From the NCBI GenBank assembly GCA_023404715.1, contig JAEYAR010000176.1, positions 1 through 45,719 of the forward strand: a DNA stretch of 45,719 nucleotides, given 5' to 3'. This document shows positions 1 to 8,032 of the stretch, one piece after another. Origin of the DNA: Bacillota bacterium (GTDB taxonomy: Bacteria; Bacillota; Clostridia; Christensenellales; Aristaeellaceae). Each line of letters starts with the position of its first letter. Position 1 is the first letter of the stretch. The notes beneath the pieces are model-generated. The model made no database searches. It had not been told where the DNA came from and was given only the letters and a program-made list of their open reading frames with translations. A program made the translations under genes and the position numbers.

Positions 1-35
1 GATCCCGCCTGCGCGGCGCGGTTCATTTGTCGCCT

Positions 36-3000
36 CTATTCCGCGGTCTCGTCCGCCGGAGGCTGCGGGCCAAAGTAACTCTCCATCTGTACCTCGGACA
101 GATCAAAGTGCGCCCGTACCATTTCCCAAAAGATAGACGGACGCCGGCGTAGCGTATCCTTCGCGCGCGCGACGCGCTCCAGCCAATACTGTTTGGCGCC
201 GGGGCCGTTTCGCGGCTGATCCGCGCTGATTTTAGGATGCATCTGGCCGGCCCATCGTTCAAAGTGCATGTCCATCTCCGGGCGGATCTCTTCCACCATC
301 TCTTCCAGCAGCTCCGTCATGTGTTCCGTCGTCAGCACCGTCTGAAACATCTGGCCGCCGCGCTTCAGGAAACGATCCTGGATCTCGGGCGCGGCGATCA
401 ACGCGCGCAGCAGCGCGTTGGATTGGATTCCCATGCCGCCCATGCCTTTTTCGCTCAATACGTAGGCCGGTCCGCCGTAGGTCGACTTAAACAGGCCCCA
501 ATCCAGGTCATATAGGGCGTAGCGCCACCTGCCGTCGTGCGCGTCGCTCTTGTAAAAGCGGATGTTGCCCGGGTCGGTATTCCCAAAGAACATCTCCAGA
601 AAGAAATAATCCAGCATGTTGTCCAGGTCCACCCGGTCCAGCACATAGCAGCGCGCCTCTTCATCCCGCGAGAGGTCGTGCGTTTGGGCGTATTCGACGA
701 GTTGGACATAATCCGCGTTCGTCCCCTGGTTGACCTGGCTGCTTCTCAGCCCGTCCGATTCGAGCACGTCGAGCTCTTCCGGGTCCTCCCATCCCTCATG
801 GCGGGCCATCGTCTGCGCGTCCATGCGCTCGCGCAGGTTATAATGCCCCCAGTATTGCCCGTTGAGATAGACGATCACGGGCCTCCAGGCCTGCGTAACC
901 ACGCTCGTGCCCGTCTCCTCCGCCAGCCGTGCCTGCAATCCGTCCAGCACACGGGTATACTTGCCGTCCTGCCCGCCGTTTCTCAGGACAAACGCATCAT
1001 ACGCCGCATAGGGCCGATCCGAAAAAAGCGGGTAATGGAAAAGCTCGCTGCCAAACTGCGCCTGCGCGTTTACGAGGAACGATTTTTGTGGCATGTCGAG
1101 CGAGTATTGGCCCATGAGCCGAAAGCTCATGCCCTGTGAAAGGCAGGGATTGCCCGCCTCATCGTACATCTCCACGTAGCCGTTATAGCGCAGCTTCTTG
1201 CCGTACGTCACGAAATCCTTGCTGAACCATTCGGGGTCGATCTCGTCGCGGCTCCAGCCTTCTCCGTCGGCCAGCATGCCCGTCTCGTCGTTCCACAGGT
1301 TCTCCGGATCGGTCGTCAGCGCGACGATGGGCAGCGTGTGATAAACCGAAACAAAATAGGTCTGGGTCGCGATTTCAGACGGCAGGAACCCATCCTGAAA
1401 CGCCCGCGCGCGCAGCACCGTTGTCTGCGCTATTTCGACCGGCCCTTCGTATGGCTCGCTTTGCTCCGTCGGCTCCGATGCGTCCAGCGTGTAGGTCACC
1501 GTGCACCCTGGCGGCACGCGAATGGTGACCTCGAGCGGTCGTTCGTGGAGGCCGCCGGCCGTCTCAATCGACGGCGCCGGCGCGAAGCCCGCATAACCGC
1601 CCGTATTCCATTCGCCGGGCGTCGGCCGGTCGTAATAGAAAAGCCCGACCTCCCCCCGCGTGCGCCCATAGGATATGTCGTCGTAAAGGGGCGGTACGTC
1701 GATACGGTCGACCTCCCGCCCGTCTGCGTCACACAGCAGCACGCTCTCACCCGCGACGGAAAGGTTGAAATTCGCGTAATGAACGGTATCCGTCGCCAGG
1801 CCGACGTTTTCCTTCTCGCAATAGATCAGCGTGCATTCGCCATCGGCGATGAGCACGTCCGGCATCGGCCACTTGCGCGGCTTTTTCGGGTTGTCGGAAA
1901 GGTAATAACCCGCCAGGCTTACGGGCGCTCCGCTGAGATTGGCGATCTCCACATAATCATACCGCCCGGCGACGCCGGGGAGCGCAGTGCTTTGATTGGC
2001 TGTCAGCACCTCGGTAATGTAGAGCCCCGCGCTGTTATTCGAGAGACGCGCCGCGTCGAGCGCGCCGGTATCCGCGTAGCTCGTCCCAGGCGTAGAGGGG
2101 AACAGCGTGCAAAAATCACTCGCCCCATCCGGCGCGCGCCCGTAGGATGTATCACGCTCTAAGGGCCCGAACGTCACGTAATCCTGCATTCGTCCCGCCG
2201 CGTCGGTCAACAAAATCGTCTCCCCCTGCGATGAGAGTTTAAAACCGGCGTGTAAATCGCCGTCTTGCGGCGTCGCCAGGCCGGAGGCGTAGACGAGCAG
2301 ATGCCCTTGCGGCGCAAGCACCGTCCCCTGCGGAATGCGCCATTTGCCCGGCGACGCCCCGTCGTCGGAGAGCCCGAAACCCGACAAATCCTGCGGCGCA
2401 TCGGATACATTATACAGCTCGATCCAATCGTGCCCATCCGAGACGCTGGCGGCGATTTCATTGATGACCACATTGCCCAGAGCCTGGCGGCGCCCGGCGA
2501 GATACGCTTCATGCCCGGCGAGCGAGTTTTCATATCCGGGCGAATACAAGCTCGTAGTCTGCCACCCATCCAAAGTGCGCGCATAAACGGTATCCGAGGC
2601 GAGCGCGGGCGTCTCCACCGCCTCGATCACGGCGCCGTCCGGCCCGAAGAGGACGACCGCCTCGCCTGAAGACGATAGCTTGAAATTCGCGTGCAGCTCG
2701 CCTTGAACGCCCTCCTTCCCCGATGCAAACACCACAACGCGCTCGCCGGGCGCCAGCACGAGGTCCGGGAAGACGAAGGCGATGTGTGTCGCACGGTCGG
2801 ACAATCCGCAACCGCCTATGTTGACAGCCGCCTCCCCTTCATGGGTCAATTCGATCCAATCCGGATACTCCCCTCGCCCATCGGCCACGGCTGAAGCATT
2901 CGCCGTCATAACCTCGGTGATATGAAGCGTAGCGCGCGCATCCGCCCGCACCGCCGCCGCTTGTGTAGGCTCCTTGGGCGCTATGAACACGAGAAACGCG

Positions 3001-3053
3001 AGCGCCGCCGCGCACAGCGTGGCCGCGCCGAATCTTCCCGCTTTTTCCTTCAC
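36..3053 (-). CDS. Secreted CotH-kinase protein with three lamin-tail-like domains
   Basis: Seen: 1005 aa with a GTG start behind a GAGGGGG ribosome-binding site and an N-terminal signal peptide (hydrophobic stretch about residues 10-25, then an Ala-rich cleavage region). Three similar modules follow at about 43-140, 193-300 and 343-460, each opening with an I-[TN]-E-[VI] motif and a D-[WY]-[IV]-E-[LI] motif, as in lamin-tail domains. A chitobiase/hexosaminidase C-terminal-like module lies at about 495-570 (TYTLDASEPT). The CotH kinase-like part spans about 640-960, with a catalytic-type stretch near 807 (DLDNMLDYFF, then NTDPGNIRFY) and a metal-binding YDLDWG near 847. Known: CotH proteins are atypical kinases, first described on Bacillus spore coats; this architecture is common in secreted clostridial proteins. 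Inferred: an exported protein acting on surface or extracellular protein. It lies 78 bp downstream of the DUF4367-like gene and probably shares its operon. Its substrate is unknown. Confidence 0.88.
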   Translation of the reverse strand: MKEKAGRFGAATLCAAALAFLVFIAPKEPTQAAAVRADARATLHITEVMTANASAVADGRGEYPDWIELTHEGEAAVNIGGCGLSDRATHIAFVFPDLVLAPGERVVVFASGKEGVQGELHANFKLSSSGEAVVLFGPDGAVIEAVETPALASDTVYARTLDGWQTTSLYSPGYENSLAGHEAYLAGRRQALGNVVINEIAASVSDGHDWIELYNVSDAPQDLSGFGLSDDGASPGKWRIPQGTVLAPQGHLLVYASGLATPQDGDLHAGFKLSSQGETILLTDAAGRMQDYVTFGPLERDTSYGRAPDGASDFCTLFPSTPGTSYADTGALDAARLSNNSAGLYITEVLTANQSTALPGVAGRYDYVEIANLSGAPVSLAGYYLSDNPKKPRKWPMPDVLIADGECTLIYCEKENVGLATDTVHYANFNLSVAGESVLLCDADGREVDRIDVPPLYDDISYGRTRGEVGLFYYDRPTPGEWNTGGYAGFAPAPSIETAGGLHERPLEVTIRVPPGCTVTYTLDASEPTEQSEPYEGPVEIAQTTVLRARAFQDGFLPSEIATQTYFVSVYHTLPIVALTTDPENLWNDETGMLADGEGWSRDEIDPEWFSKDFVTYGKKLRYNGYVEMYDEAGNPCLSQGMSFRLMGQYSLDMPQKSFLVNAQAQFGSELFHYPLFSDRPYAAYDAFVLRNGGQDGKYTRVLDGLQARLAEETGTSVVTQAWRPVIVYLNGQYWGHYNLRERMDAQTMARHEGWEDPEELDVLESDGLRSSQVNQGTNADYVQLVEYAQTHDLSRDEEARCYVLDRVDLDNMLDYFFLEMFFGNTDPGNIRFYKSDAHDGRWRYALYDLDWGLFKSTYGGPAYVLSEKGMGGMGIQSNALLRALIAAPEIQDRFLKRGGQMFQTVLTTEHMTELLEEMVEEIRPEMDMHFERWAGQMHPKISADQPRNGPGAKQYWLERVARAKDTLRRRPSIFWEMVRAHFDLSEVQMESYFGPQPPADETAE

Positions 3054-3131
3054 GGCGCATCCCCCTCTCCGCTGTCAAAGGCCGCCAGAGACATCCATTT
3101 CTATCGCTGCGAACGTCCCTCCGTCTCCCGT

Positions 3132-3809
3132 TTATATGGATTCCAGTACCCGGATCAGCGTCTCCTCGTCATACCCGTGCACAGAGATGTAATAGCGCGA
3201 CGGCGGCTCGATGATCACGCCCCACAGCCAGTCCATATTGGACGATAGATAGGCCTCCGATCCGCTGCTCAGGCGCAGCGTGCGGCCCGGCCCGTTTTCT
3301 TCATACATGGTCTTTCTGCCTTCATCCAGATAATCGCGCCGGATATTGATTCTGATCCGCTTTTCGCCCTCTTTTACGCCTTGAGAAAGCGCTTCCTTTG
3401 CGGGGGCGTACTGCACGTTCAGGACGTCGGACATCGCATACATATGTACTTCACAGGATGCAACCCCCGGATTCGGCGGGAGCCAGGTTGGATAGCGCAC
3501 CGGATACCCTAAAAAGGCGATCGCCTCCTGCGGATCGTCCGTCTCCAGCTCCCGCACGTCCTCCTCTACTTCAAACCATTCTCCCTCCGTGTGCGGGCCG
3601 GTCTCGTCGATTTCGTCATCCCATTTTTCTTCCGCGTCCGCGCCGGGCAGAATGCCTTTTTCGCTCCCCACGTCCTCTACGACGTATTGCTCCCCATCGT
3701 CCGAGTGATAGGTGACGACGGAGGCGGGCTTGTGCGTAGCCCATTCTCCCGCTACGAGCGAAAGCATGAGCACGGCGACCGCCGCGCCTGTACGGCGAAC
3801 CCAACGCAT
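3132..3809 (-). CDS. DUF4367-like membrane protein, C-terminal part (probably split by a frameshift)
   Basis: Seen: 225 aa starting directly at a membrane segment (MRWVRRTGAAVAVLML...), an acidic linker rich in Glu/Asp at about 35-85, and a C-terminal domain of about 135 residues opening with GYPVRYPTWLPP and ending in YISVHGYDEETLIRVLESI. That ending is the usual end of DUF4367 domains in Bacillota membrane proteins encoded next to sigma factors. Such proteins normally carry a cytosolic segment of about 80 residues before the membrane helix. Here that segment is encoded just upstream in another frame (3752-4075). In the frame of this ORF the codons before the ATG read as a basic stretch (KARRRTRRAAI) back to a stop near 3852, so this ATG may not be the true start. 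Inferred: the membrane/extracellular half of an anti-sigma-like sensor for the adjacent sigma factor. Confidence 0.75.
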   Translation of the reverse strand: MRWVRRTGAAVAVLMLSLVAGEWATHKPASVVTYHSDDGEQYVVEDVGSEKGILPGADAEEKWDDEIDETGPHTEGEWFEVEEDVRELETDDPQEAIAFLGYPVRYPTWLPPNPGVASCEVHMYAMSDVLNVQYAPAKEALSQGVKEGEKRIRINIRRDYLDEGRKTMYEENGPGRTLRLSSGSEAYLSSNMDWLWGVIIEPPSRYYISVHGYDEETLIRVLESI

Positions 3810-4075
3810 GATCGCCGCGCGGCGCGTGCGGCGTCGCGCTTTGGAGCGCGTTTATAAGCGTTTTTCTCACCATCCGCCGCAACGCATCCATGCAGCTCGC
3901 ACAGGCACTGCGCACAAAAGGCGATAAGCTCCACGTCCATGTCGGCCGCGTCTTTCGCCAGCTCTGCGTCAAGCGTCTCTTCCAGCTCCGCCTGCGTCGG
4001 CACCTCGGCTGGATCGGGCGGCGAGAGCAGCGCTTGAAGCATTTTTTTCTCCTGTTCCTTCGAATCTTCCTGCAT
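3752..4075 (-). CDS. N-terminal cytosolic part of the split DUF4367-like protein
   Basis: Seen: an ORF of 107 aa whose ATG (4075) follows GGAGGTGA at a good distance. The first 70 or so residues are acidic and helical and include ADMDVELIAFCAQCL, which resembles the N-terminal segment of DUF4367 proteins. After about residue 75 the translation turns into low-complexity Arg/Ala/Ser sequence and overlaps the next ORF by 58 nt. That suggests it has run past a frameshift between about 3810 and 3852. One extra base there, for example in the short A-run near 3844, would join this ORF to the basic stretch and membrane helix of the downstream ORF. It follows the sigma-factor gene by 82 nt. Alternative: a separate small gene with overlapping translation. 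Confidence 0.6.
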   Translation of the reverse strand: MQEDSKEQEKKMLQALLSPPDPAEVPTQAELEETLDAELAKDAADMDVELIAFCAQCLCELHGCVAADGEKNAYKRAPKRDAARAARRSCVGFAVQARRSPCSCFRS

Positions 4076-4157
4076 AGGACTCACCTCCGTTCCGCCGTGC
4101 CACCGCGCATTTCATCTACCTTATAAGAGCTATAAAAAGCAATAAAGTTACAAAAAT

Positions 4158-4856
4158 CTAAAACATTTCAGGATGTTTGCGCGCGTAATCACGCGCGCGC
4201 TGCCGCACGCGGTATAGCGCTACCTTTGCGCCCGATTCAGTGATCCCGCGCTTTTTCGCGATCTTGGACATGGAGTCTTCACACACATAGCGCTCATATG
4301 CCAGTTTCCGGTCCGTTTGTGAGAGGGCGCTTAGCAGGTCCTTTGCCGCGCTGGCGGCGCCCTCCTGATCGACCCATTCCTGCACGCCATTCCTTATATC
4401 CGCGCAGGCGACATCCTCTAGATTACAGGTGCGGTGCGCGTCGCGCTTGCGCGCGCGGATCACCGTGCCCATACGAAACATACACGTGCGCGTCAGCCAA
4501 CCGCCCACGTTTGGATGCTTTAAAAGCTCTTCATAGTGCTGATATCCCGCTAAAAACGTCTCTTGCACACAATCGTCCACGGCATCCATATAACGGGGAT
4601 CGTAGCCCACGTAACGCATGCACAGAAATCGGAGTGTTTCATAAAAGCGCCGGTATAATGCTTCGAAATAGGCGTCTTTTTCCTCATTTGGGTGCATCTC
4701 CCATCCCCCCTGCCATTTAGACGCAGCAAAAGACGATTTCCCTGCACCTCTTGTGAAAAAAAGATCACAGCTTCGTCTCTTTTCGACATCCGGCTCTTTA
4801 TACGCAGCCTTCAATCGATCCAGAATCGTCATGAGTATTTCATCGTGGGCTATCAT
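4158..4856 (-). CDS. ECF-like RNA polymerase sigma factor
   Basis: Seen: the core matches sigma-70 region 2 (YFEALYRRFYETLRFLCMRY, then DDCVQETFLAGY) and region 4 (SALSQTDRKLAYERYVC, then SKIAKKRGITESGAKVALYR, a helix-turn-helix). Two starts are possible. The ATG at 4856 follows AAGGGGG and a candidate promoter, giving 232 aa with an unusual 53-residue N-terminal extension. The ATG at 4697 follows AGGGGGG with 7-nt spacing, giving 179 aa, the usual ECF length. Context: followed on the same strand by the split DUF4367-like membrane protein and the CotH protein, the usual sigma/anti-sigma/target order. Inferred: an envelope-responsive regulator that controls this operon and itself. The family call is firm; the start is uncertain. 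Confidence 0.87.
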   Translation of the reverse strand: MIAHDEILMTILDRLKAAYKEPDVEKRRSCDLFFTRGAGKSSFAASKWQGGWEMHPNEEKDAYFEALYRRFYETLRFLCMRYVGYDPRYMDAVDDCVQETFLAGYQHYEELLKHPNVGGWLTRTCMFRMGTVIRARKRDAHRTCNLEDVACADIRNGVQEWVDQEGAASAAKDLLSALSQTDRKLAYERYVCEDSMSKIAKKRGITESGAKVALYRVRQRARDYARKHPEMF

Positions 4857-5192
4857 GCATTCCCCCTTAACGCTGCACTGATTAAATCATGCGCATAGGT
4901 TCATTGCAAGCGCCGCACGCGAAGGCGTCTGAGGTAGACGATAAAAGCGCGCTTGATAAAATATCCTTTTTTTCACCGCATGCTCTATACTTTCTATCGC
5001 ATATATGGTACAATCGTCCTATACGAATCCATCAAAAATGGTTTATATTCCTTGTCCCCACAGGCTTATGCACCCTTTTTGTCACAAAAATATTGATAGA
5101 TACTCCTTTTCTTATAGCGTATCGCTGCTTATATGCAGCTTATGACGCAAGGCCCCTTCAAACCCCATCGGCCACAAAGGAGGAAGCATCCC
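4857..5192. other. AT-richer intergenic region between divergent sigma and surface genes
   Basis: About 335 bp between the minus-strand sigma gene and the plus-strand surface genes. It holds the candidate minus promoter at 4881-4909, a short hairpin CGTCT/AGACG at about 4926-4940, and an AT-rich stretch (4955-5130) that probably carries the plus-strand promoter. No pair of boxes there is convincing. The open frames across it look like chance frames. Confidence 0.5.
4881..4909 (-). promoter_or_regulatory. Candidate sigma-A-like promoter for the sigma-factor gene
   Basis: On the minus strand TTGCAA and TTTAAT are separated by 17 bp, ending about 25 bp before the long-form start at 4856. The -10 is imperfect and an ECF-type promoter may be used instead. 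Confidence 0.35.
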
Positions 5193-5705
5193 ATGTTGAA
5201 GCGCACCGCCTGGCTTATCGCCGGCGCCATCGTTTTGGCGGCGGTCATCGTCGCCGCGGCGTTAGTGCTCACCGCCCCGCGACAAAAGGACCTGCCAAAC
5301 GAAGGAGATGCCGCCACGCCTACGCAGCCGCTTTCGATCGACCCCCGCGCGGCTGTATACGTCTCTCCGGCGCCGCGCACGCCGGAGCCGGGCATCGTCA
5401 TCCCCGGCTATGAGACGCTGCGCCTGCCTGCCGGGAAGACGGAAGCCGCCGTCCGCCTTGAGAATCCCGAGGAGAATGCCGATCGCTATTACCTGACCTA
5501 CGAAATACGCCTCAAGGAAACCGATGAATTGCTCGCCGCTACCGGATTCATCCCGCCCGGGCAATCCGTGCTGGGAATCACGCTCTCTCGATCGATGAAA
5601 GCGGGAAGGTATGGGGCGATCCTTCACGTACAGCCCTACAGGATGGATGCCTCGCAGTCGGAGACCAACAACGCGAATTTTGATACCACGCTGATCGTTG
5701 AATGA
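5193..5705 (+). CDS. Membrane-anchored beta-rich surface protein, unknown function
   Basis: Seen: 170 aa. The ATG at 5193 sits 8 nt after a perfect AAAGGAGG, so I prefer it to an upstream in-frame ATG. One N-terminal membrane helix (about residues 6-30), a short Pro/Thr linker, then a domain of about 110 residues with the pattern of a small beta sandwich (RLENPEENADRYYLTYEIRL; FIPPGQSVLGITLSRSMKAGRYG; ending NFDTTLIVE). No catalytic motif. It lies 49 bp before the next exported protein and is probably co-transcribed with it. Inferred: a surface-displayed accessory or structural domain. Not recognised as a named family. Confidence 0.75.
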   Translation: MLKRTAWLIAGAIVLAAVIVAAALVLTAPRQKDLPNEGDAATPTQPLSIDPRAAVYVSPAPRTPEPGIVIPGYETLRLPAGKTEAAVRLENPEENADRYYLTYEIRLKETDELLAATGFIPPGQSVLGITLSRSMKAGRYGAILHVQPYRMDASQSETNNANFDTTLIVE

Positions 5706-5754
5706 CGCTTTTCGCAGCATTAGTCACATCCATTATCACTTGGAGGAATGATTT

Positions 5755-6285
5755 ATGAATAAGCTATTCTCCCTGATCATAATGCTACCATTTATACTCT
5801 CTGCGCTTCAGTTCGTACCAGCATCCGCTGGCGATATCGTTCTGGGCCCGACAAGTGAGCCGGCTGAAATGGAGATCATCTACACAGTAGGACCCTCCTA
5901 TGCCGTGACAATACCCGCCAGCGTTAGCATTGATGCAGAAGGCAATGGCACAGCCCAGCTTAAAATCGCTGCCGAGCCGGTGACGGAAAATGGGATGAGT
6001 GTTGCGGTATCCATGCAAAAATCCGAAAGTTACAACAAGCTAAATCAGTTTGCCTTGTTTCTAAACGGAGTCTTCGACCCCACTCAACCATACGTTTCTT
6101 ACACGATAACCGCGGAAGATCGGGATCTCTCCGCGCCGGACAATAACACGCCGCTATTAACGCAGCTGGCAGGCGCACAGACAGAGGCGAGCCTTACGCT
6201 TACATTTAAAATGCAGGGCAACCCATCTATCGTCGGAAAATACACGGACAAATTGACATTCGCAGTATATACCGTCAATCCCTGA
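5755..6285 (+). CDS. Secreted beta-sandwich surface protein
   Basis: Seen: 176 aa behind TGGAGGA, with a signal peptide (MNKLFSLIIMLPFILSALQF, cleavage probably after ASA). The mature part contains YAVTIPASVSIDAEGNGTAQ and ends GKYTDKLTFAVYTVNP. This arrangement (an IPxxV strand near the start, G-x-Y-x-D-x-L-T-[FI] at the end) recurs in Bacillota surface beta-sandwich proteins. The convergent neighbour at 6313-6942 carries the same two signatures, so the two are probably paralogues. Base composition is visibly more AT-rich than the flanking genes. No anchoring motif (LPxTG or transmembrane) is present. Function unknown; adhesin-like or matrix-like at best. Confidence 0.78.
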   Translation: MNKLFSLIIMLPFILSALQFVPASAGDIVLGPTSEPAEMEIIYTVGPSYAVTIPASVSIDAEGNGTAQLKIAAEPVTENGMSVAVSMQKSESYNKLNQFALFLNGVFDPTQPYVSYTITAEDRDLSAPDNNTPLLTQLAGAQTEASLTLTFKMQGNPSIVGKYTDKLTFAVYTVNP

Positions 6286-6312
6286 TAAGATCTTTATTGG
6301 TTTTCTATTCTC

Positions 6313-6942
6313 TCACGCCGCACCCACAGCAATCGTAAGCGTATCTGCGTACGTCCCCGCGGCCGTGGGCCGGCCGAGCAGCGTGATGTCGAGCTGCTGA
6401 ACGTCCGTCCCGTTAAAGATGGCGGCGACGTCGCCGTCCCCGAGCGCGGCGCTCTCGCCTTGCCTGCTCAGCGCATAAGGCAGCTCCGCCGCGCCGTTGA
6501 TCAGCTTGAATCCATTGCGCGATGATACCGTCACCTTGACCGTGGCCTCGCCGTTCATCTCGCAGGCGATGGCGAACGCGCCCTCCTGCGCCGTCACGCT
6601 GCTCGGTATGGTGACGAGAAAGGTCGGCTCAGCGCTACCCGAATCGTTCCTTCCCGCAGGAGGGGACGGCGAATAAGTTTCGGGGTTCGGCGAATGGGTG
6701 CACGGAGCGTACGCTGTCGCATTTGGGTCGGCGCTCGACTGTTCCGGCGTGGGCGCCATCGTCTCCTCCGGCATGATCGTTTCCGCAGGCGGACGTTCGG
6801 TTTCAGATACCCACCCTTCCCCCCGCACATTGGTCGCAAGCGCTTCCTGCGGCGTACTGTCCAAGGCAATGGCTCCGCCAAAATACATGGCGCTCCACAG
6901 ACAGATAAACGCGGCTACCCATCCCTTGTTCAGCTTAATCAT
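6313..6942 (-). CDS. Secreted Pro-rich protein with the same C-terminal beta domain as its convergent neighbour
   Basis: Seen: 209 aa. An N-terminal hydrophobic segment (WVAAFICLWSAMYFGGAIAL) acts as signal or anchor. A Pro/Ser/Thr/Glu-rich low-complexity linker follows (about 45-105), then a C-terminal domain of about 100 residues starting FLVTIPSSVTAQEGAF and ending GTYADTLTIAVGAA. The IPSSV and G-T-Y-x-D-T-L-T-I signatures match the convergent protein at 5755-6285, from which it is separated by only 27 bp. No sortase motif and no catalytic residues. Inferred: an extracellular protein on a flexible stalk; function unknown. Confidence 0.77.
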   Translation of the reverse strand: MIKLNKGWVAAFICLWSAMYFGGAIALDSTPQEALATNVRGEGWVSETERPPAETIMPEETMAPTPEQSSADPNATAYAPCTHSPNPETYSPSPPAGRNDSGSAEPTFLVTIPSSVTAQEGAFAIACEMNGEATVKVTVSSRNGFKLINGAAELPYALSRQGESAALGDGDVAAIFNGTDVQQLDITLLGRPTAAGTYADTLTIAVGAA

Positions 6943-7028
6943 GCATTCACATCCTTCTCATCGAACGATCAAGCCACCTAACATCGCATGCTCTTCTCGC
7001 CATGGCAGCCCGAACGCCGTCGGGTTCC

Positions 7029-7910
7029 TCAGGACGCCGCCCGCCAAAGCAGGCGCTGATCCTCAAATGCGGCAGTGATTCTGCCGCTGTCGCTCAGCCA
7101 CGATAAATACGATCGGACCGTGCTGCCCACCAGGGCGTATTGCTGAAAGTTCATCGTCAGATGATAGCAGAGGAAGATCTGCCGCAATACCTCTTCCGTA
7201 CCAATCGGTTCTTTGCAAATATCGAGCAGCCGGTCCGCGATCTCCAGCACCCGGCTGCGATTATAGCGCGCCAATGGGGTGATATCGGCCGTAGCTTCGG
7301 CATGAGACGGCACGAACAGCGCCGCCTCCATCGCCTCTACCCGGTCCAGCGTCGCGAGATAGGCCCCAACGTCGTAGATAAACGGGACGCCGTACTTGTC
7401 CAGCGTCTCTCGGCTGGAAAGGCAATCTCCGACAAACGCCGTGCCGTCCGGCGTACGAAAGCCCGCCATGTCGAAGGAATGCCCCGGGAGGGGGATGACC
7501 TCCACCTCTTGCGGGAACCCCGGATCGGAGAAATCCCGAACCACGCTTTCCTGTGCGAGCAAGAATTTATGGCGCAGCGGCTTACAGGGGAAGCCGCCGT
7601 ACAGCAGCGCCGGCTCCAGGATCGGATGCCGTACGAAATCCCCCTCTATGGCGCCGGCAAACACCGGGCAATTCGTCCGGCCTTGCAGATAGGCGTTTCC
7701 GCCGATATGATCGGCATGGGAATGGGTATTGAGGATGCCCGAAAGGCGCAAGCCCCGCCCGTCCAGGATCCGCTTGACCTTCTTGCCCGCATCCTTATCG
7801 CTTCCGCTGTCGATCAGAAAAACGTCCGACTCCCCCGCGATAAATACGCCGATTTTCGCCGGGCAATCGATATAATAGCTTCGCGCCCCCGCCTGAACCC
7901 ATTCGTACAT
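7029..7910 (-). CDS. Metallo-beta-lactamase-fold hydrolase
   Basis: Seen: 293 aa from the ATG at 7910, which follows AGGAGG by 8 nt; the longer frame from 7952 lacks a site. The metal-binding motif THSHADHIGG lies at about 61-70, with further ligand positions in PLPGHSFDMAGF, FVGDCLSS and PSHAEA, so the family's usual His/Asp set appears complete. A C-terminal helical region of about 90 residues (LDICKEPIGTEEVLRQIF...) is winged-helix-like, as seen in some MBL hydrolases. Cytosolic, no signal peptide. It lies downstream of purL beyond a terminator. Substrate cannot be assigned; thioester or lactone hydrolases are alternatives. Confidence 0.85.
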   Translation of the reverse strand: MYEWVQAGARSYYIDCPAKIGVFIAGESDVFLIDSGSDKDAGKKVKRILDGRGLRLSGILNTHSHADHIGGNAYLQGRTNCPVFAGAIEGDFVRHPILEPALLYGGFPCKPLRHKFLLAQESVVRDFSDPGFPQEVEVIPLPGHSFDMAGFRTPDGTAFVGDCLSSRETLDKYGVPFIYDVGAYLATLDRVEAMEAALFVPSHAEATADITPLARYNRSRVLEIADRLLDICKEPIGTEEVLRQIFLCYHLTMNFQQYALVGSTVRSYLSWLSDSGRITAAFEDQRLLWRAAS

Positions 7911-7959
7911 TTTTCCGTCCTCCTCACAAGCGTCTCGCGCCGTCCAAACCATGGTATCA

Positions 7960-7997
7960 AAAAGAGGCCTTCGCTGTCAAGCGGGGGCCTCCTTTTG
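7960..7997 (-). terminator. Rho-independent terminator of purL
   Basis: On the minus strand an AGGAGGCC...GGCCTCT stem is followed by a T run (CTTTTTG), beginning about 35 bp after the purL stop. Confidence 0.65.
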
Positions 7998-8032
7998 AAA
8001 TGCGCCCCGTCCGCAGGGCGGTCATACCCATA

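Noticed and set aside
3855..3875. Programmed -1 frameshift at a G-AAA-AAC run in the DUF4367-like gene
   Set aside because: A shift there would hit a stop almost at once (near 3852), so it would not join the two parts.
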